Assembly (NCBI RefSeq): GCF_042675705.1
Contig: NZ_JBHTJJ010000012.1
DNA: 64,000 bases
Direction: 5' to 3' (one strand)
Source of the DNA: Ruegeria arenilitoris
GTDB lineage: Bacteria > Pseudomonadota > Alphaproteobacteria > Rhodobacterales > Rhodobacteraceae
Numbering within the stretch: the first letter of the stretch is position 1; each line of letters opens with the position of its first letter. The translations under genes were made by a program, and so were the position numbers. The notes beneath the pieces are model-generated. The model was not told where the DNA came from. It saw nothing but the letters and a program-made list of their open reading frames with translations, and made no database searches. Positions 16,449-24,593 of the stretch are shown here, one piece after another.

Positions 16449-16784
16449 CTATTCCGCCGCGGTACTGCCGTTCATCCAGATAGTCAGCGCCTGATCCCGG
16501 GTCGGAATGGCGATGCAGGCAAAGTGACGGAAGTGGTAGGTATTGGCCAAACGCGGGGCGGCTTGCATCACCCCTCGGTGCGGGTTCGACTGGGCAAAGG
16601 TCAGCATGGCTTCGACGTCGTGCCAAACGCTCAGCGAGAAATACGCGCCCTCGTGCGAAAACACCTCGGCATGGAGGCACAAGGGATCGCCCTTGGCCTG
16701 GCGCAAGGCCTTGCCCGCACGCCAGAAAAACTCGGGCCCGTGGTACCATCGCTTCAGTGAAACCGCGCCAATTGCAGCCAGCAT
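16449..16784 (-). CDS. Small hypothetical protein between trpF and trpB
   Basis: A 111-residue protein. GGGGAGG lies seven bases before the chosen ATG. It is rich in Trp, His and aromatics (KRWYHGPEFFWRAGKALRQ, YFSLSVWHDVEAML, TYHFRHFACIAIPT). Its length and the phrase SVWHDVEAMLTFAQSNPHRGVM resemble dimeric alpha-beta-barrel proteins such as antibiotic-biosynthesis monooxygenase or DUF3291 types, but I cannot assign it with confidence. It sits in the trp unit, 48 bases after trpF and 67 bases before trpB, and is probably cotranscribed with them. There is no signal peptide. Confidence 0.65.
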   Translation of the reverse strand: MLAAIGAVSLKRWYHGPEFFWRAGKALRQAKGDPLCLHAEVFSHEGAYFSLSVWHDVEAMLTFAQSNPHRGVMQAAPRLANTYHFRHFACIAIPTRDQALTIWMNGSTAAE

Positions 16785-16832
16785 CGTGCATCCTCCCCTT
16801 TGAGAAGGATACGCAAGCGCGTTCTGGTCAGA

Positions 16833-17477
16833 TCACCGTGCCGCTTCAATAAATGAGCGGATCAGGCACGGATCCTTGACACCCGGGGCGCTTTCCACGC
16901 CCGATGCCACATCCACCTGCCTTGCACCGGTCATACGGATCGCCTCGGCTACGTTGTCCGGGTTGAGTCCCCCCGACAGCATCCACGGCGTCCGCCAGTA
17001 TTTGCGACCGGCGAGCAGACGCCAGTCAAAGGGCAAACCGTTGCCGCCGGGCAGTTCAGAGTTCTTCGGCGGCTTGGCGTCAACCAACAATTGATCGGCC
17101 ACGGCCGAATACAGGTCTATTGCGGCCAAATCCTCGGCTTCGGCCACTCCAATCGCCTTGATTACCGGCAAGCCGTAGCGTGATTTGACCTCGGCCACGC
17201 GCTCGGGGCTTTCGGCGCCATGCAGCTGCAGCATGTCCAGTGGAACCCCCGCCACGATCTCATCCAACTGCGCATCCGTGAAGTTGACCGCCAGGGCCAC
17301 CTTGGCCACGCCGACCGGTACATCACTGGCCAGCGCCGCTGCCTGGGCAATCGGTGCATAGCGTGGAGACTTGGGAAAGAAATTGAACCCAATGTATCGC
17401 GCACCTGCTTCGACGGCTGCCCGCACATGCTCGGGTGCGGTCAAGCCGCAGATTTTTACGCTGATCTCGGCAGACAT
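16833..17477 (-). CDS. trpF: Phosphoribosylanthranilate isomerase
   Basis: A 214-residue TIM-barrel enzyme catalysing the Amadori rearrangement of phosphoribosylanthranilate in tryptophan synthesis. The N-terminal VKICGLTAPEHV carries the catalytic cysteine. GFNFFPKSPRY, LQLHGAESPE, the catalytic aspartate in LLVDAK, and the C-terminal LSGGLNPDNVAEAI and VDVASGVESAPGVKD are all present. The gene starts six bases after the LapA-domain gene and is preceded by only a weak GAGAG, consistent with coupled translation within the ihfB-trpB transcription unit. Confidence 0.97.
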   Translation of the reverse strand: MSAEISVKICGLTAPEHVRAAVEAGARYIGFNFFPKSPRYAPIAQAAALASDVPVGVAKVALAVNFTDAQLDEIVAGVPLDMLQLHGAESPERVAEVKSRYGLPVIKAIGVAEAEDLAAIDLYSAVADQLLVDAKPPKNSELPGGNGLPFDWRLLAGRKYWRTPWMLSGGLNPDNVAEAIRMTGARQVDVASGVESAPGVKDPCLIRSFIEAAR

Positions 17478-17483
17478 CGGCTC

Positions 17484-17837
17484 TCAGCTGGCCTCGTCCA
17501 GAAGGGCAAGCACATCGTCCTGACCTTCGTTCTGCTTCTTCTTGAGCTTCTTGACCTCGCGCTCGAGCTTCTTGACCTCGGTCTTTTTGACGGTGGCGTC
17601 CTTGCGGTGCTTGTGCTCGCGTAGCCACTCCCACAGAAAGCCGATGACAAGGCCAGCCACGATCCCGCCAAGAACCACAAGAAACAGCGGCAGCGAGGTG
17701 GCCAGATTGAAGCCAAGCAGGTCAGACAAAGCGTCCGGCATCAACTGCAACTGCACCATCTGGCGATTGGCCAGCGAGACCGAGACAAGGACGATCCCCA
17801 GGACCGCAAGAAAACCGTATCGAATGTAGCGCATCAT
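17484..17837 (-). CDS. lapA: LapA-domain membrane protein
   Basis: A 117-residue inner-membrane protein with two transmembrane helices (about residues 6-23 and 48-70) around a short polar loop (ANRQMVQLQLMPD). A lysine/glutamate coiled-coil tail (VKKTEVKKLEREVKKLKKK) follows. This is the layout of LapA, which with LapB helps control LpxC and lipopolysaccharide assembly in enterobacteria; no lapB is adjacent, so that role is only inferred. It begins four bases after ihfB and ends six bases before trpF. The position between ihfB and trpF is common in Rhodobacterales. Confidence 0.85.
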   Translation of the reverse strand: MMRYIRYGFLAVLGIVLVSVSLANRQMVQLQLMPDALSDLLGFNLATSLPLFLVVLGGIVAGLVIGFLWEWLREHKHRKDATVKKTEVKKLEREVKKLKKKQNEGQDDVLALLDEAS

Positions 17838-17841
17838 GAGA

Positions 17842-18126
17842 TCACGCTTTACCGTTCAAACGATCCCTTAGCAACTTGCCGGTCTTGAAAAACGGCACGC
17901 ACTTTTCTTCGACCTGAACCGTCTCGCCAGTGCGAGGGTTCCGGCCGACGCGCGCATCCCGTTTCTTGACCGAAAAAGCTCCGAAGCCCCGCAGTTCGAC
18001 ACGGTCACCGCGCGCCATCGCGTCTGTGACTTCCTCGAATACGGTATTCACGATCCGCTCGACATCACGTTGGTACAGATGTGGATTTTCGTCGGCGATT
18101 TTCTGAATCAGTTCTGAACGGATCAT
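17842..18126 (-). CDS. ihfB: Integration host factor beta subunit
   Basis: A 94-residue HU/IHF-family protein that pairs with IhfA to bend DNA. It has the dimer body (MIRSELIQKIADENPHLYQ), the GDRVELRGFGAFSVKKR strand, and the beta-arm with RVGRNPRTGETVQV, where the proline intercalates. GGGAGGG lies upstream of the ATG. It is the first gene of the ihfB-lapA-trpF-trpB run, downstream of rpsA and its terminator. A -10-like TATACT overlapped by an inverted repeat lies about 50 bases upstream. Confidence 0.97.
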   Translation of the reverse strand: MIRSELIQKIADENPHLYQRDVERIVNTVFEEVTDAMARGDRVELRGFGAFSVKKRDARVGRNPRTGETVQVEEKCVPFFKTGKLLRDRLNGKA

Positions 18127-18162
18127 GCGTGCTACCCTCCCAGGTCACCGTGTCATCTCGTC

Positions 18163-18204
18163 TACTGGTTTGGCCAGTATAGGAAAAAACGGTGCCGGGT
18201 GGAA
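18163..18204 (-). promoter_or_regulatory. Probable ihfB promoter with overlapping inverted repeat
   Basis: On the minus strand a TATACT -10 (18176-18181) stands 17 bases from a weak TTCCAC -35 (18199-18204). The repeat TACTGG-N5-CCAGTA (18163-18179) overlaps the -10 and could be an operator or form a hairpin at the transcript start. Confidence 0.45.
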
Positions 18205-18337
18205 TGTAAACTCTGTGTGTCCGGGGTGCATTTTCCAAGAAAGCACCGGAAATTCGCGTGTACGGACGCGAATCCGGCGGTTCATGCCTGCACCTATCGC
18301 CGAATAACTCGCAAAACCGGAACACATTGATTCGCAA

Positions 18338-18372
18338 AAGAAACGGCCCCGCTCGGGATGAGCGGGGCCGTC
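18338..18372 (-). terminator. Rho-independent terminator of rpsA
   Basis: An 11-base perfect stem ACGGCCCCGCT / AGCGGGGCCGT (18343-18353 and 18361-18371). On the minus strand it is followed by TTTCTTTT, 28 bases past the rpsA stop. Confidence 0.9.
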
Positions 18373-18398
18373 TGAGTGTTCAAAACTGCAGGTCTGGC

Positions 18399-20075
18399 TT
18401 AGTCGCCCGACTTCAGCGCGGCACCCAAGATGTCGCCCAGCGATGCGCCCGAGTCCGACGAACCGTACTGTTGAACGGCCTCTTTCTCTTCGGCGATTTC
18501 GCGCGCCTTGATCGACAGGCCCAGACGGCGGGTCTTGCTGTCGACGTTGGTCACGCGGACATCGACCTTGTCACCGACCGAGAAACGCTCGGGGCGCTGT
18601 TCGGCACGGTCGCGGCTCAGGTCCGAACGGCGGATGAAGGACTTCATGCCTTCGTACTCCACCTCGATGCCGCCATCTTCGATCGCGGTCACTTCGACGG
18701 TGATGACCGAGCCACGCTTCACGCCGCCCACGGCTTCGGCAAACTTGTCACCGCCCAGGGCTTTGATCGACAGCGAGATACGCTCTTTTTCAACATCAAC
18801 TTCCGAGACGACCGCCTGAACGACGTCGCCCTTGCGGTAGTTCTGGATGGCATCCTCGCCACGCTCGTCCCACGACAGGTCCGACAGGTGAACCATGCCG
18901 TCGATGTCGCCTTCCAGGCCGATGAACAGACCGAATTCGGTGATGTTCTTGACTTCGCCTTCGACCTGCGTGCCCTCGGGGTGCGTTTCTGCAAACACTT
19001 CCCACGGGTTGCGCTGGGTCTGCTTGAGGCCCAGAGACACGCGACGCTTGGCGCCGTCGATTTCCAGAACCATAACGTCGACTTCCTGGCTGGTCGAAAC
19101 GATCTTGCCGGGGTGGACGTTTTTCTTGGTCCAGGACATCTCGGACACGTGCACCAGACCTTCGACACCGGGCTCCAGCTCGACGAACGCGCCGTAGTCG
19201 GTGATGTTGGTGACGCGACCCTTGTGCACCGAACCCAGCGGGTACTTGGCGCCAACCAGATCCCACGGATCTTCCTGCAGCTGCTTCATGCCCAGGCTGA
19301 TGCGGTGGGTTTCCTTGTTGATCTTGATGACCTGAACCTTGATGGTTTCGCCGATCGTCAGGATCTCGGACGGGTGGTTCACACGGCGCCATGCCATGTC
19401 GGTGACGTGCAGCAGGCCGTCAACGCCGCCCAGGTCAACGAATGCACCGTATTCGGTGATGTTCTTGACGACACCCTCGACGGTCTGACCTTCGGACAGG
19501 TTGCCGATGACTTCGGCACGCTGTTCGGCACGCGATTCTTCCAGGATTGCACGACGCGAGACAACGATGTTGCCACGGCGACGGTCCATTTTCAGAATCT
19601 GGAACGGCTGCTTCAGACCCATCAGCGGGCCAGCGTCGCGCACGGGGCGCACATCGACCTGCGAGCCGGGCAGGAACGCAACTGCGCCACCCAGATCCAC
19701 GGTGAAGCCACCTTTGACGCGACCAAAGATAGCACCTTCGACGCGCTGGTCGTCGGCATATGCTTTTTCCAGACGGTCCCATGCCTCTTCACGGCGGGCC
19801 ATCTCACGCGAGATGACGGCTTCACCACGGGCGTTTTCTGCGGCGCGCAGGTAGACTTCGACCTCGTCGCCAACAGCGATTTCAGGAGCTTCGCCGGGAT
19901 TTGCGAATTCTTTCAGATCGACACGGCCTTCCATCTTGTAGCCTACGTCGATGATGGCTTGGCCCGCTTCGATCGCGATGACCTTGCCTTTGACAACCGA
20001 ACCCTCTTCGGGGGTGTCCATTTCGAAGCTTTCGTTCAGGAGGGCTTCGAATTCCTCCATGGATGCGTTAGCCAT
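18399..20075 (-). CDS. rpsA: 30S ribosomal protein S1
   Basis: A 558-residue protein with six tandem S1 (OB-fold) domains, roughly at residues 25-95, 110-175, 195-265, 280-350, 367-437 and 454-525. Each has a recognisable core such as VVKNITEYGAFVDLGG or VTNITDYGAFVELEPG. Domains 1-2 anchor S1 to the ribosome and 3-6 bind mRNA. AAAGGA lies upstream of the ATG at 20075. Upstream, a hairpin at 20191-20212 and a small overlapping reading frame could affect expression. In relatives rpsA follows cmk directly; here four other genes lie between. Confidence 0.97.
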   Translation of the reverse strand: MANASMEEFEALLNESFEMDTPEEGSVVKGKVIAIEAGQAIIDVGYKMEGRVDLKEFANPGEAPEIAVGDEVEVYLRAAENARGEAVISREMARREEAWDRLEKAYADDQRVEGAIFGRVKGGFTVDLGGAVAFLPGSQVDVRPVRDAGPLMGLKQPFQILKMDRRRGNIVVSRRAILEESRAEQRAEVIGNLSEGQTVEGVVKNITEYGAFVDLGGVDGLLHVTDMAWRRVNHPSEILTIGETIKVQVIKINKETHRISLGMKQLQEDPWDLVGAKYPLGSVHKGRVTNITDYGAFVELEPGVEGLVHVSEMSWTKKNVHPGKIVSTSQEVDVMVLEIDGAKRRVSLGLKQTQRNPWEVFAETHPEGTQVEGEVKNITEFGLFIGLEGDIDGMVHLSDLSWDERGEDAIQNYRKGDVVQAVVSEVDVEKERISLSIKALGGDKFAEAVGGVKRGSVITVEVTAIEDGGIEVEYEGMKSFIRRSDLSRDRAEQRPERFSVGDKVDVRVTNVDSKTRRLGLSIKAREIAEEKEAVQQYGSSDSGASLGDILGAALKSGD

Positions 20076-20143
20076 GTGGCGTTGTTTTCCTTTACATAAC
20101 GTTTTTGCTGGCCGAGCGGTTGTCTCCGCCGGTCTTGTTTCAT
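20036..20143 (-). CDS. Possible 35-codon upstream reading frame overlapping the rpsA start
   Basis: An ATG at 20143 with AGAGGA five bases upstream opens a 35-codon frame starting MKQDRRRQPLGQQKR. It runs across the rpsA start in another frame and stops at 20036, overlapping rpsA by 40 bases. Its ribosome site is better spaced than that of rpsA. It could be a leader whose translation affects S1 synthesis, or chance. There is no protein family evidence. Confidence 0.25.
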   Translation of the reverse strand: MKQDRRRQPLGQQKRYVKENNATWLTHPWRNSKPS

Positions 20144-20179
20144 GATGTCCTCTGGCGTGACCCGGTGCGCATCTGGCTA

Positions 20180-20212
20180 AACAAACACAAAGGGCCGAGG
20201 AAACCCGGCCCT
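20180..20212 (-). terminator. Hairpin terminator upstream of rpsA
   Basis: The stem AGGGCCG / CGGCCCT (20191-20197 and 20206-20212) has an eight-base loop. On the minus strand it is followed by the T-rich TTTGTGTTTGTTT. It lies between the DUF6525 gene and rpsA, so it probably ends upstream transcripts; attenuation of rpsA is also possible. Confidence 0.6.
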
Positions 20213-20346
20213 GCTCAGATACGTCGCCCGGGCGTTGACCGCCCTTGTTCAGACAGCGCGCGTATAGGCGGATTCTGGGCGCAGCGCAAGCAGAAAGGCC
20301 CTTGTTGCAAGCCGACGCGGGATTCCGCCTGCGTTTTTCAGGCCAG

Positions 20347-20610
20347 CTACTCCTCCCAAATCCGGGCATCCCTCAGCAGCATGGCCTGCTCGATCGCATT
20401 CAAACGCGCCAGTGCGTCGGCCGGGGCCTTTGCCCCACCGGCGGCCTTCCAAATCTTGAGGGCCGAGTTCGGACTCCACGGCAAGCAGGCATTCGCAAGC
20501 CACTGACGCAACTCAGGCGGAAGGGTGTCATAGGCCTGCATCGCGGGGCGGTGCCGTCTCCGGTGGTTCAGGCGGCTGCGCAGATTGCGTCTTTGAATGG
20601 TCATGGGCAT
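20347..20610 (-). CDS. DUF6525 family small protein
   Basis: An 87-residue basic protein matching my recollection of DUF6525, a family of Rhodobacterales. The RRNLRSRLNHRRRHRPAMQA arginine-rich start, the YDTLPPELRQWLANACLPWS core and a C-terminal helix with RLNAIEQAMLLRDA are characteristic. The function is unknown; the basic N terminus suggests nucleic-acid or ribosome contact. No Shine-Dalgarno is visible, and the start could also be the ATG at 20604 or 20622. A perfect 21-base palindromic element lies about 80 bases upstream. Confidence 0.65.
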   Translation of the reverse strand: MPMTIQRRNLRSRLNHRRRHRPAMQAYDTLPPELRQWLANACLPWSPNSALKIWKAAGGAKAPADALARLNAIEQAMLLRDARIWEE

Positions 20611-20687
20611 CGACTGTACCAATGCGAATTTTCAGAGCTGGAACTGGACCGAACAGAATGGGTTGGGGAAACGCCTCAACTGACATG

Positions 20688-20708
20688 GTATGTTATTACG
20701 TAACATAC
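20688..20708. promoter_or_regulatory. Perfect inverted repeat, probable operator
   Basis: GTATGTTA (20688-20695) and TAACATAC (20701-20708) form a perfect eight-base inverted repeat around TTACG, with a nested TTACGTAA palindrome. It is AT-rich against a GC-rich background and lies upstream of the DUF6525 gene and downstream of the halogenase, the usual setting for a dimeric repressor site. Confidence 0.55.
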
Positions 20709-20736
20709 TATTGGTGCGCAACCCCGGATTGAGGTC

Positions 20737-20764
20737 AAAAAAGGCAGGGTTCTGCAACCCTGCC
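20737..20764 (-). terminator. Rho-independent terminator of the halogenase gene
   Basis: A nine-base perfect stem GGCAGGGTT / AACCCTGCC with loop CTGC (20743-20764). The A6 run at 20737-20742 is a U-tract on the minus strand, 45 bases past the halogenase stop. Confidence 0.88.
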
Positions 20765-20808
20765 CTCAGTCATTCCGAAGCTCTCAATATTAGCCGAAGC
20801 CGGGAGAC

Positions 20809-22494
20809 CTAGAACAGTTGCAGGTCTTTCTTGCCGCTTTGAATCTCGGCCAGATTCGGCATGTTCTGGATGACCACCGGTTCGGGTGCCGCACCCGGCA
20901 TCGGAACGGTCGGCTGTGCCGCCTTGGCCATCGCAAAGGTGGGTTGCTTGAGCTCTCCACGAATGTCGCGCAGCAGGGTTTTGTGGTCCGGCATCGCTTT
21001 CAGGATTTGCGCCAGGTCCACTTTCGCGCCCTTCCACCACTGGAACCAGATGTCCTTCCGCAATGGTCGAATGCGATCCCGAATTCCTGTGCCATATCCC
21101 GTATCATAGACCTGCTTGCCCAGCAGAACCGTCTGATAGACGCGATGGTCAAACAGCGTTGCAAACTCGACATCGTGCTGCATCGGAAGGCGGTTTTTCC
21201 AAAGCTCGAGGTTTTCAGCCAGCCTGTCCGGCACCTTCATCTCGGTCCGCGCGTCGATCCAGTATTGATCATCGGTACGATTGTTCAGCTTGTAATGCAG
21301 GCAAATGAAATCCAGCACCTCGTCATAGAGCTTGTTCATCTGACGATTGTATCTATCCCTAAGCGAGGGTTCGATATCGCGGGTCGGCAGATGCTCGGCG
21401 AACCAGCGTACGGCATGGTCGACCATATGGATCGCAGTGCTTTCCAGCGGCTCGATGAACCCACCGGCCAGCCCGATTGCAACGCAGTTCTTGACCCACG
21501 CGTTACGGACGCGCCCGATCCGCATAGGGATCACCCGCGGCGTCGCGCCTTTGCCGCTATCACCCAGCCACTCCAGATATTCGTCCGCCGCCTGATCATC
21601 GGTCCGGTGCGCGGATGAATACACGTATCCCGTGCCCACTCGGTTGTAGAGAGGCACGCGCCAAGTCCAACCAGCGCCAAGTGCAGTGGATCGTGTAACG
21701 CTTTCGATCTTCCGGGGATTGGGGTGCTCGATCTGCAACGCCATGGCACGGTCGTTCGGCAGATAATCCGAATAATCCATGAACGGCTCGCCCAGCGCCT
21801 GATTGATGATCAGGCCGCGGAAACCGGTGCAGTCCACGACCATTTCAATATCGTGGCGGCCTGCGCGCTCAAGCATCAGGTGGCTGACATTGCCCTGTTC
21901 ATTCAACTCGACCGACTGAACCTCGTCGCGGATATGTTCGACGCCACGCTGCGTACAGACCCTGGTCAACATGCCTGCGAATTTTACTGCGTCCAAGTGA
22001 TAGGCATAACCAAACCGCTGCTCGAATTCGGGTTGCCCCAGAAGCCGCGCGCCTTTGCACAGCCGGGCCAGATCATCATGCGGCGAGATGGACTGAGTGA
22101 AATCCCGGTCCCCGTTTCCAAACCGAAGGAAGTATTCGGCGGCCTCGAGGCCTTCCAGCATCTGGCCATGGGCAAATGGGTTCACATAGTCGATGCGCTT
22201 TCCCTTTGCGTCCTTGTTCCAGTTGCAGAATTTGACGCCCAGCTTGAACGACGCATTGGTTTCGCGGAAAAAGTCTCGCTCGGAAATCCCAGCCTGCCGG
22301 AGCGTGACCGGCATACGCGGCACGGTCGCTTCACCAACGCCGACCGTGGCGATGTTCGGGCTTTCGATCAGGCAGATGCGCGGACGATCCTTGGTTGCTG
22401 ACGTGCGCGAAAACACCATCTCGAGAAGCAGCGCCGTCATCCAGCCGGCCGTACCGCCACCCACGATGGTGATTTTTTGCAAACGATTATTCAT
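20809..22494 (-). CDS. Flavin-dependent tryptophan halogenase family protein
   Basis: A 561-residue member of the tryptophan-halogenase family, which uses FADH2, O2 and halide to halogenate aromatic rings. The FAD motif GGGTAG is at residues 12-17, followed by ATVGVGEATVP. Candidate catalytic lysines are K84 or K88 (ASFKLGVKF), WTWRVP at 276-281 matches the WxWxIP motif with Val for Ile, and E351 lies in GGFIEPLEST. AGGGA precedes the ATG. The C-terminal 45 residues are Pro/Ala-rich and probably disordered. No flavin reductase, NRPS or TonB receptor is nearby, so the substrate is unknown. It lies in a segment separating cmk from rpsA and ends at its own terminator. Confidence 0.9.
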   Translation of the reverse strand: MNNRLQKITIVGGGTAGWMTALLLEMVFSRTSATKDRPRICLIESPNIATVGVGEATVPRMPVTLRQAGISERDFFRETNASFKLGVKFCNWNKDAKGKRIDYVNPFAHGQMLEGLEAAEYFLRFGNGDRDFTQSISPHDDLARLCKGARLLGQPEFEQRFGYAYHLDAVKFAGMLTRVCTQRGVEHIRDEVQSVELNEQGNVSHLMLERAGRHDIEMVVDCTGFRGLIINQALGEPFMDYSDYLPNDRAMALQIEHPNPRKIESVTRSTALGAGWTWRVPLYNRVGTGYVYSSAHRTDDQAADEYLEWLGDSGKGATPRVIPMRIGRVRNAWVKNCVAIGLAGGFIEPLESTAIHMVDHAVRWFAEHLPTRDIEPSLRDRYNRQMNKLYDEVLDFICLHYKLNNRTDDQYWIDARTEMKVPDRLAENLELWKNRLPMQHDVEFATLFDHRVYQTVLLGKQVYDTGYGTGIRDRIRPLRKDIWFQWWKGAKVDLAQILKAMPDHKTLLRDIRGELKQPTFAMAKAAQPTVPMPGAAPEPVVIQNMPNLAEIQSGKKDLQLF

Positions 22495-22733
22495 GTTGTT
22501 CTGTCCCTGTTGGCTGTGAGGATTATGCGGCCGCCTGCCCGTTTTTCCGGGCCTCGGTGGCGACCTCCCCTTATCGCTGAGGGAAACTATAGCAGCTTTC
22601 CGGCATCCAGCTAGGGCCAATGGCGGCATCAAGTGGGCCCAAACGGGCGCCTCTGCCAAAGCAACGCATGGTCACGGCCTGTTTCCCCGGCACCTAACGT
22701 CAAGCGATGACGGATGAACCTTCCGAGGCAGCC

Positions 22734-23249
22734 TCAGATGTCCTCGCCTTTCTTCAGAAGATCGTCGATCAGTTCGCGTTGCAGATCATGGCTGTCCCCA
22801 CCGCCGAACTCCGCCGCACCTCCGGAATAGAGAGTGCCATAGGTCAGGGCGATATTGACGGTCTGCGCCAGGCCTGAGATCAGTTGATCCTTGTTCAGCC
22901 GTGACAGCGGGTGAATGAACACGGCCCACAAGGTGCCGTTGGCGATCGCATAGCGCGCGTCCAGCGTACTGTCGAAATTGGCCTGCATCATGCGCTGCAA
23001 GTCTTCGGCCGAAAGCTCTGAGGTGCCGCTGATCGCAACCATTGCCCGCATCCGGTCGGCATGCACATCAGTAACAACCAGCACCGGCACATCGGAAATC
23101 GTCATGGTAAAGCCCGGACCCTGCGGCTCGGCATCGGGGTCTAGGGCAAAGATGATCTTGCCCAGTCTCTCGTAGGTCATCGGTGGCTCGGCTTCCTGCG
23201 CCAATGCATGGCCGGCCATCAAAACCCAGATCAAGGCAAATCGGATCAT
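22734..23249 (-). CDS. Secreted hypothetical protein, YbjN/CesT-like fold suspected
   Basis: A 171-residue protein with a signal peptide (MIRFALIWVLMAGHALAQ). GGAG lies before the ATG. The mature part, with TISDVPVLVVTDVHADRMRAM, LQRMMQANFDSTLDARYAI and LWAVFIHPLSRLNKDQLI, resembles the alternating helices and strands of YbjN/type-III-chaperone-like domains. This is a resemblance by eye, not an assignment. The protein ends in a glycine-rich stretch and an acidic/basic helix. It is divergent from the YHS-domain gene and upstream of the halogenase, 239 bases from it. Confidence 0.65.
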   Translation of the reverse strand: MIRFALIWVLMAGHALAQEAEPPMTYERLGKIIFALDPDAEPQGPGFTMTISDVPVLVVTDVHADRMRAMVAISGTSELSAEDLQRMMQANFDSTLDARYAIANGTLWAVFIHPLSRLNKDQLISGLAQTVNIALTYGTLYSGGAAEFGGGDSHDLQRELIDDLLKKGEDI

Positions 23250-23465
23250 CCGCTCTCTCCACCATAGACGCGTTCAGCCTAAGCGGGGACTGATCAACTG
23301 GCCAAACACAGCTTGGTGAGCCGGTTTGGCTGGCTCTCGGCAAGTGCGAACGATCTGCAAAGTTTTCCGTCCGCCCTGCGATTACGCGTCCGCAAGCCGG
23401 CATTTATCTGTTCAGCACGGGTCGGCGAGAGTGCCGACCACAACTGAACATGAAAGGAACGCACA

Positions 23466-23945
23466 ATGAAATCTGTTGTACTCGGCGCCCTTGTCGCCGT
23501 CCTGCCGATGATCGCCGCACCGGCTTTTGCGGCGGATGAGATCAATGTCTCGAACGGGATCTCGGCCGGCGGTGCGCCGCTGGCTGCTCACGGCGTCGAT
23601 CTGGTGGCGCTGGTCACCGACGGCAACCCGGTCGAAGGGTTCGCCACGCATTCGGCCACCTATGATGGCGCGTCCTACTACTTCACTTCGGCTGAGAACC
23701 GCGAAGCATTCGAGGCCAATCCCGATGTATACCTGCCGCAGCACGGCGGCTTCTGCTCGTACGGTGTTTCCGTGGGCAAGAAGTTCGATGGCGATCCGGA
23801 TCAATACCTGCTGGCCGATGGCAAGCTGTACCTGTTTCTGAACGCGGCAACCCGCGCCAAGTTCCTCGAGGACGTGTCCGGCACAGCCAAGACTGCGGAT
23901 GACCAGTGGGCGAATATTAAGTCGATTGCGGTCGGCGAACTGTAA
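23466..23945 (+). CDS. Secreted YHS-domain protein
   Basis: A 159-residue protein with a signal peptide (residues 1-22, ending APAFAA). A YHS-like domain with HSATYDGASYYFTSAENREAF, ANPDVYLPQHGGFC and a conserved cysteine follows. YHS domains occur in metal-handling proteins and are thought to bind metal; this periplasmic type (YHS plus a C-terminal YLFLNAATRAKFLED repeat-like part) is common in marine alphaproteobacteria with unknown function. AAAGGA lies upstream of the ATG. It is a single gene, convergent with cmk. Confidence 0.85.
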   Translation: MKSVVLGALVAVLPMIAAPAFAADEINVSNGISAGGAPLAAHGVDLVALVTDGNPVEGFATHSATYDGASYYFTSAENREAFEANPDVYLPQHGGFCSYGVSVGKKFDGDPDQYLLADGKLYLFLNAATRAKFLEDVSGTAKTADDQWANIKSIAVGEL

Positions 23946-23975
23946 TCGGACTGTCGCCATGGGCTGTCCGCGGTC

Positions 23976-24593
23976 TCACCTTGCCGCGGGCAGCTTTCCT
24001 TGAATAACCGCGATCGCCTTTTCCAGCGCGGCCTCGATGCTCAGGTCCGACGTGTCCAGTAAAACGGCATCGTCGGCAGGTTTCATCGGGGCCGTGCTGC
24101 GCTCGGCGTCCCGCGCGTCGCGCTCGCGGACATCGGCCAGAACCTGCGCGCGGGTTACATCCGCGCCTTTGTCTGCCAGTTCAAGATAGCGTCGCTCGGC
24201 GCGCACTTCGGGGCTGGCAGTGACGAACAGCTTCACCTCGGCCTCGGGACAGATCACCGTGCCGATATCGCGCCCGTCCAGCACCGCGCCGCCGGCCCGC
24301 AGGGCAAAGCTGCGCTGGAAATCAACCAGAGCTGCGCGCACCTCGGGGATCACGGCCACTTTCGACGCCGCTTGCGCGATTTCGGCGGTGCGCAGGTCGC
24401 CCTGCTCCAACTCCTCGGCCGTCAGGGACCGCGCCGCCTCGACCGGGTCGGTGCCGTCCAGCGTGCGCCGGCCGACCGCGCGATACAGCAGCCCCGTATC
24501 CAGATGCGCCAGCCCGAAATGAGCAGCCACGGCCTTGGAGATCGTGCCCTTGCCCGCAGCGGCCGGGCCGTCGATGGCGACGGTAAAGCTCAT
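23976..24593 (-). CDS. cmk: Cytidylate kinase
   Basis: A 205-residue (d)CMP kinase. The P-loop AIDGPAAAGKGTISK is at residues 6-20, followed by HLDTGLLYRAVG. GRDIGTVICPEAEVK is the CMP-binding region, and the lid contains RAERRYLELADKG. Its ATG overlaps the aroA stop by four bases (ATGA), so aroA and cmk are translationally coupled, as is usual. rpsA, the customary next gene, is 3.9 kb further on because of an accessory insertion. Confidence 0.96.
   Translation of the reverse strand: MSFTVAIDGPAAAGKGTISKAVAAHFGLAHLDTGLLYRAVGRRTLDGTDPVEAARSLTAEELEQGDLRTAEIAQAASKVAVIPEVRAALVDFQRSFALRAGGAVLDGRDIGTVICPEAEVKLFVTASPEVRAERRYLELADKGADVTRAQVLADVRERDARDAERSTAPMKPADDAVLLDTSDLSIEAALEKAIAVIQGKLPAAR

Noticed and set aside
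18258..20099. 613-codon plus-strand frame
   Set aside because: Antisense shadow of rpsA, with low-complexity Asp/His/Phe content and no domain.
22535..22552. GCCCG/CGGGC hairpin in the halogenase leader considered a terminator
   Set aside because: Only a five-base stem with the T-run in the loop rather than after it.
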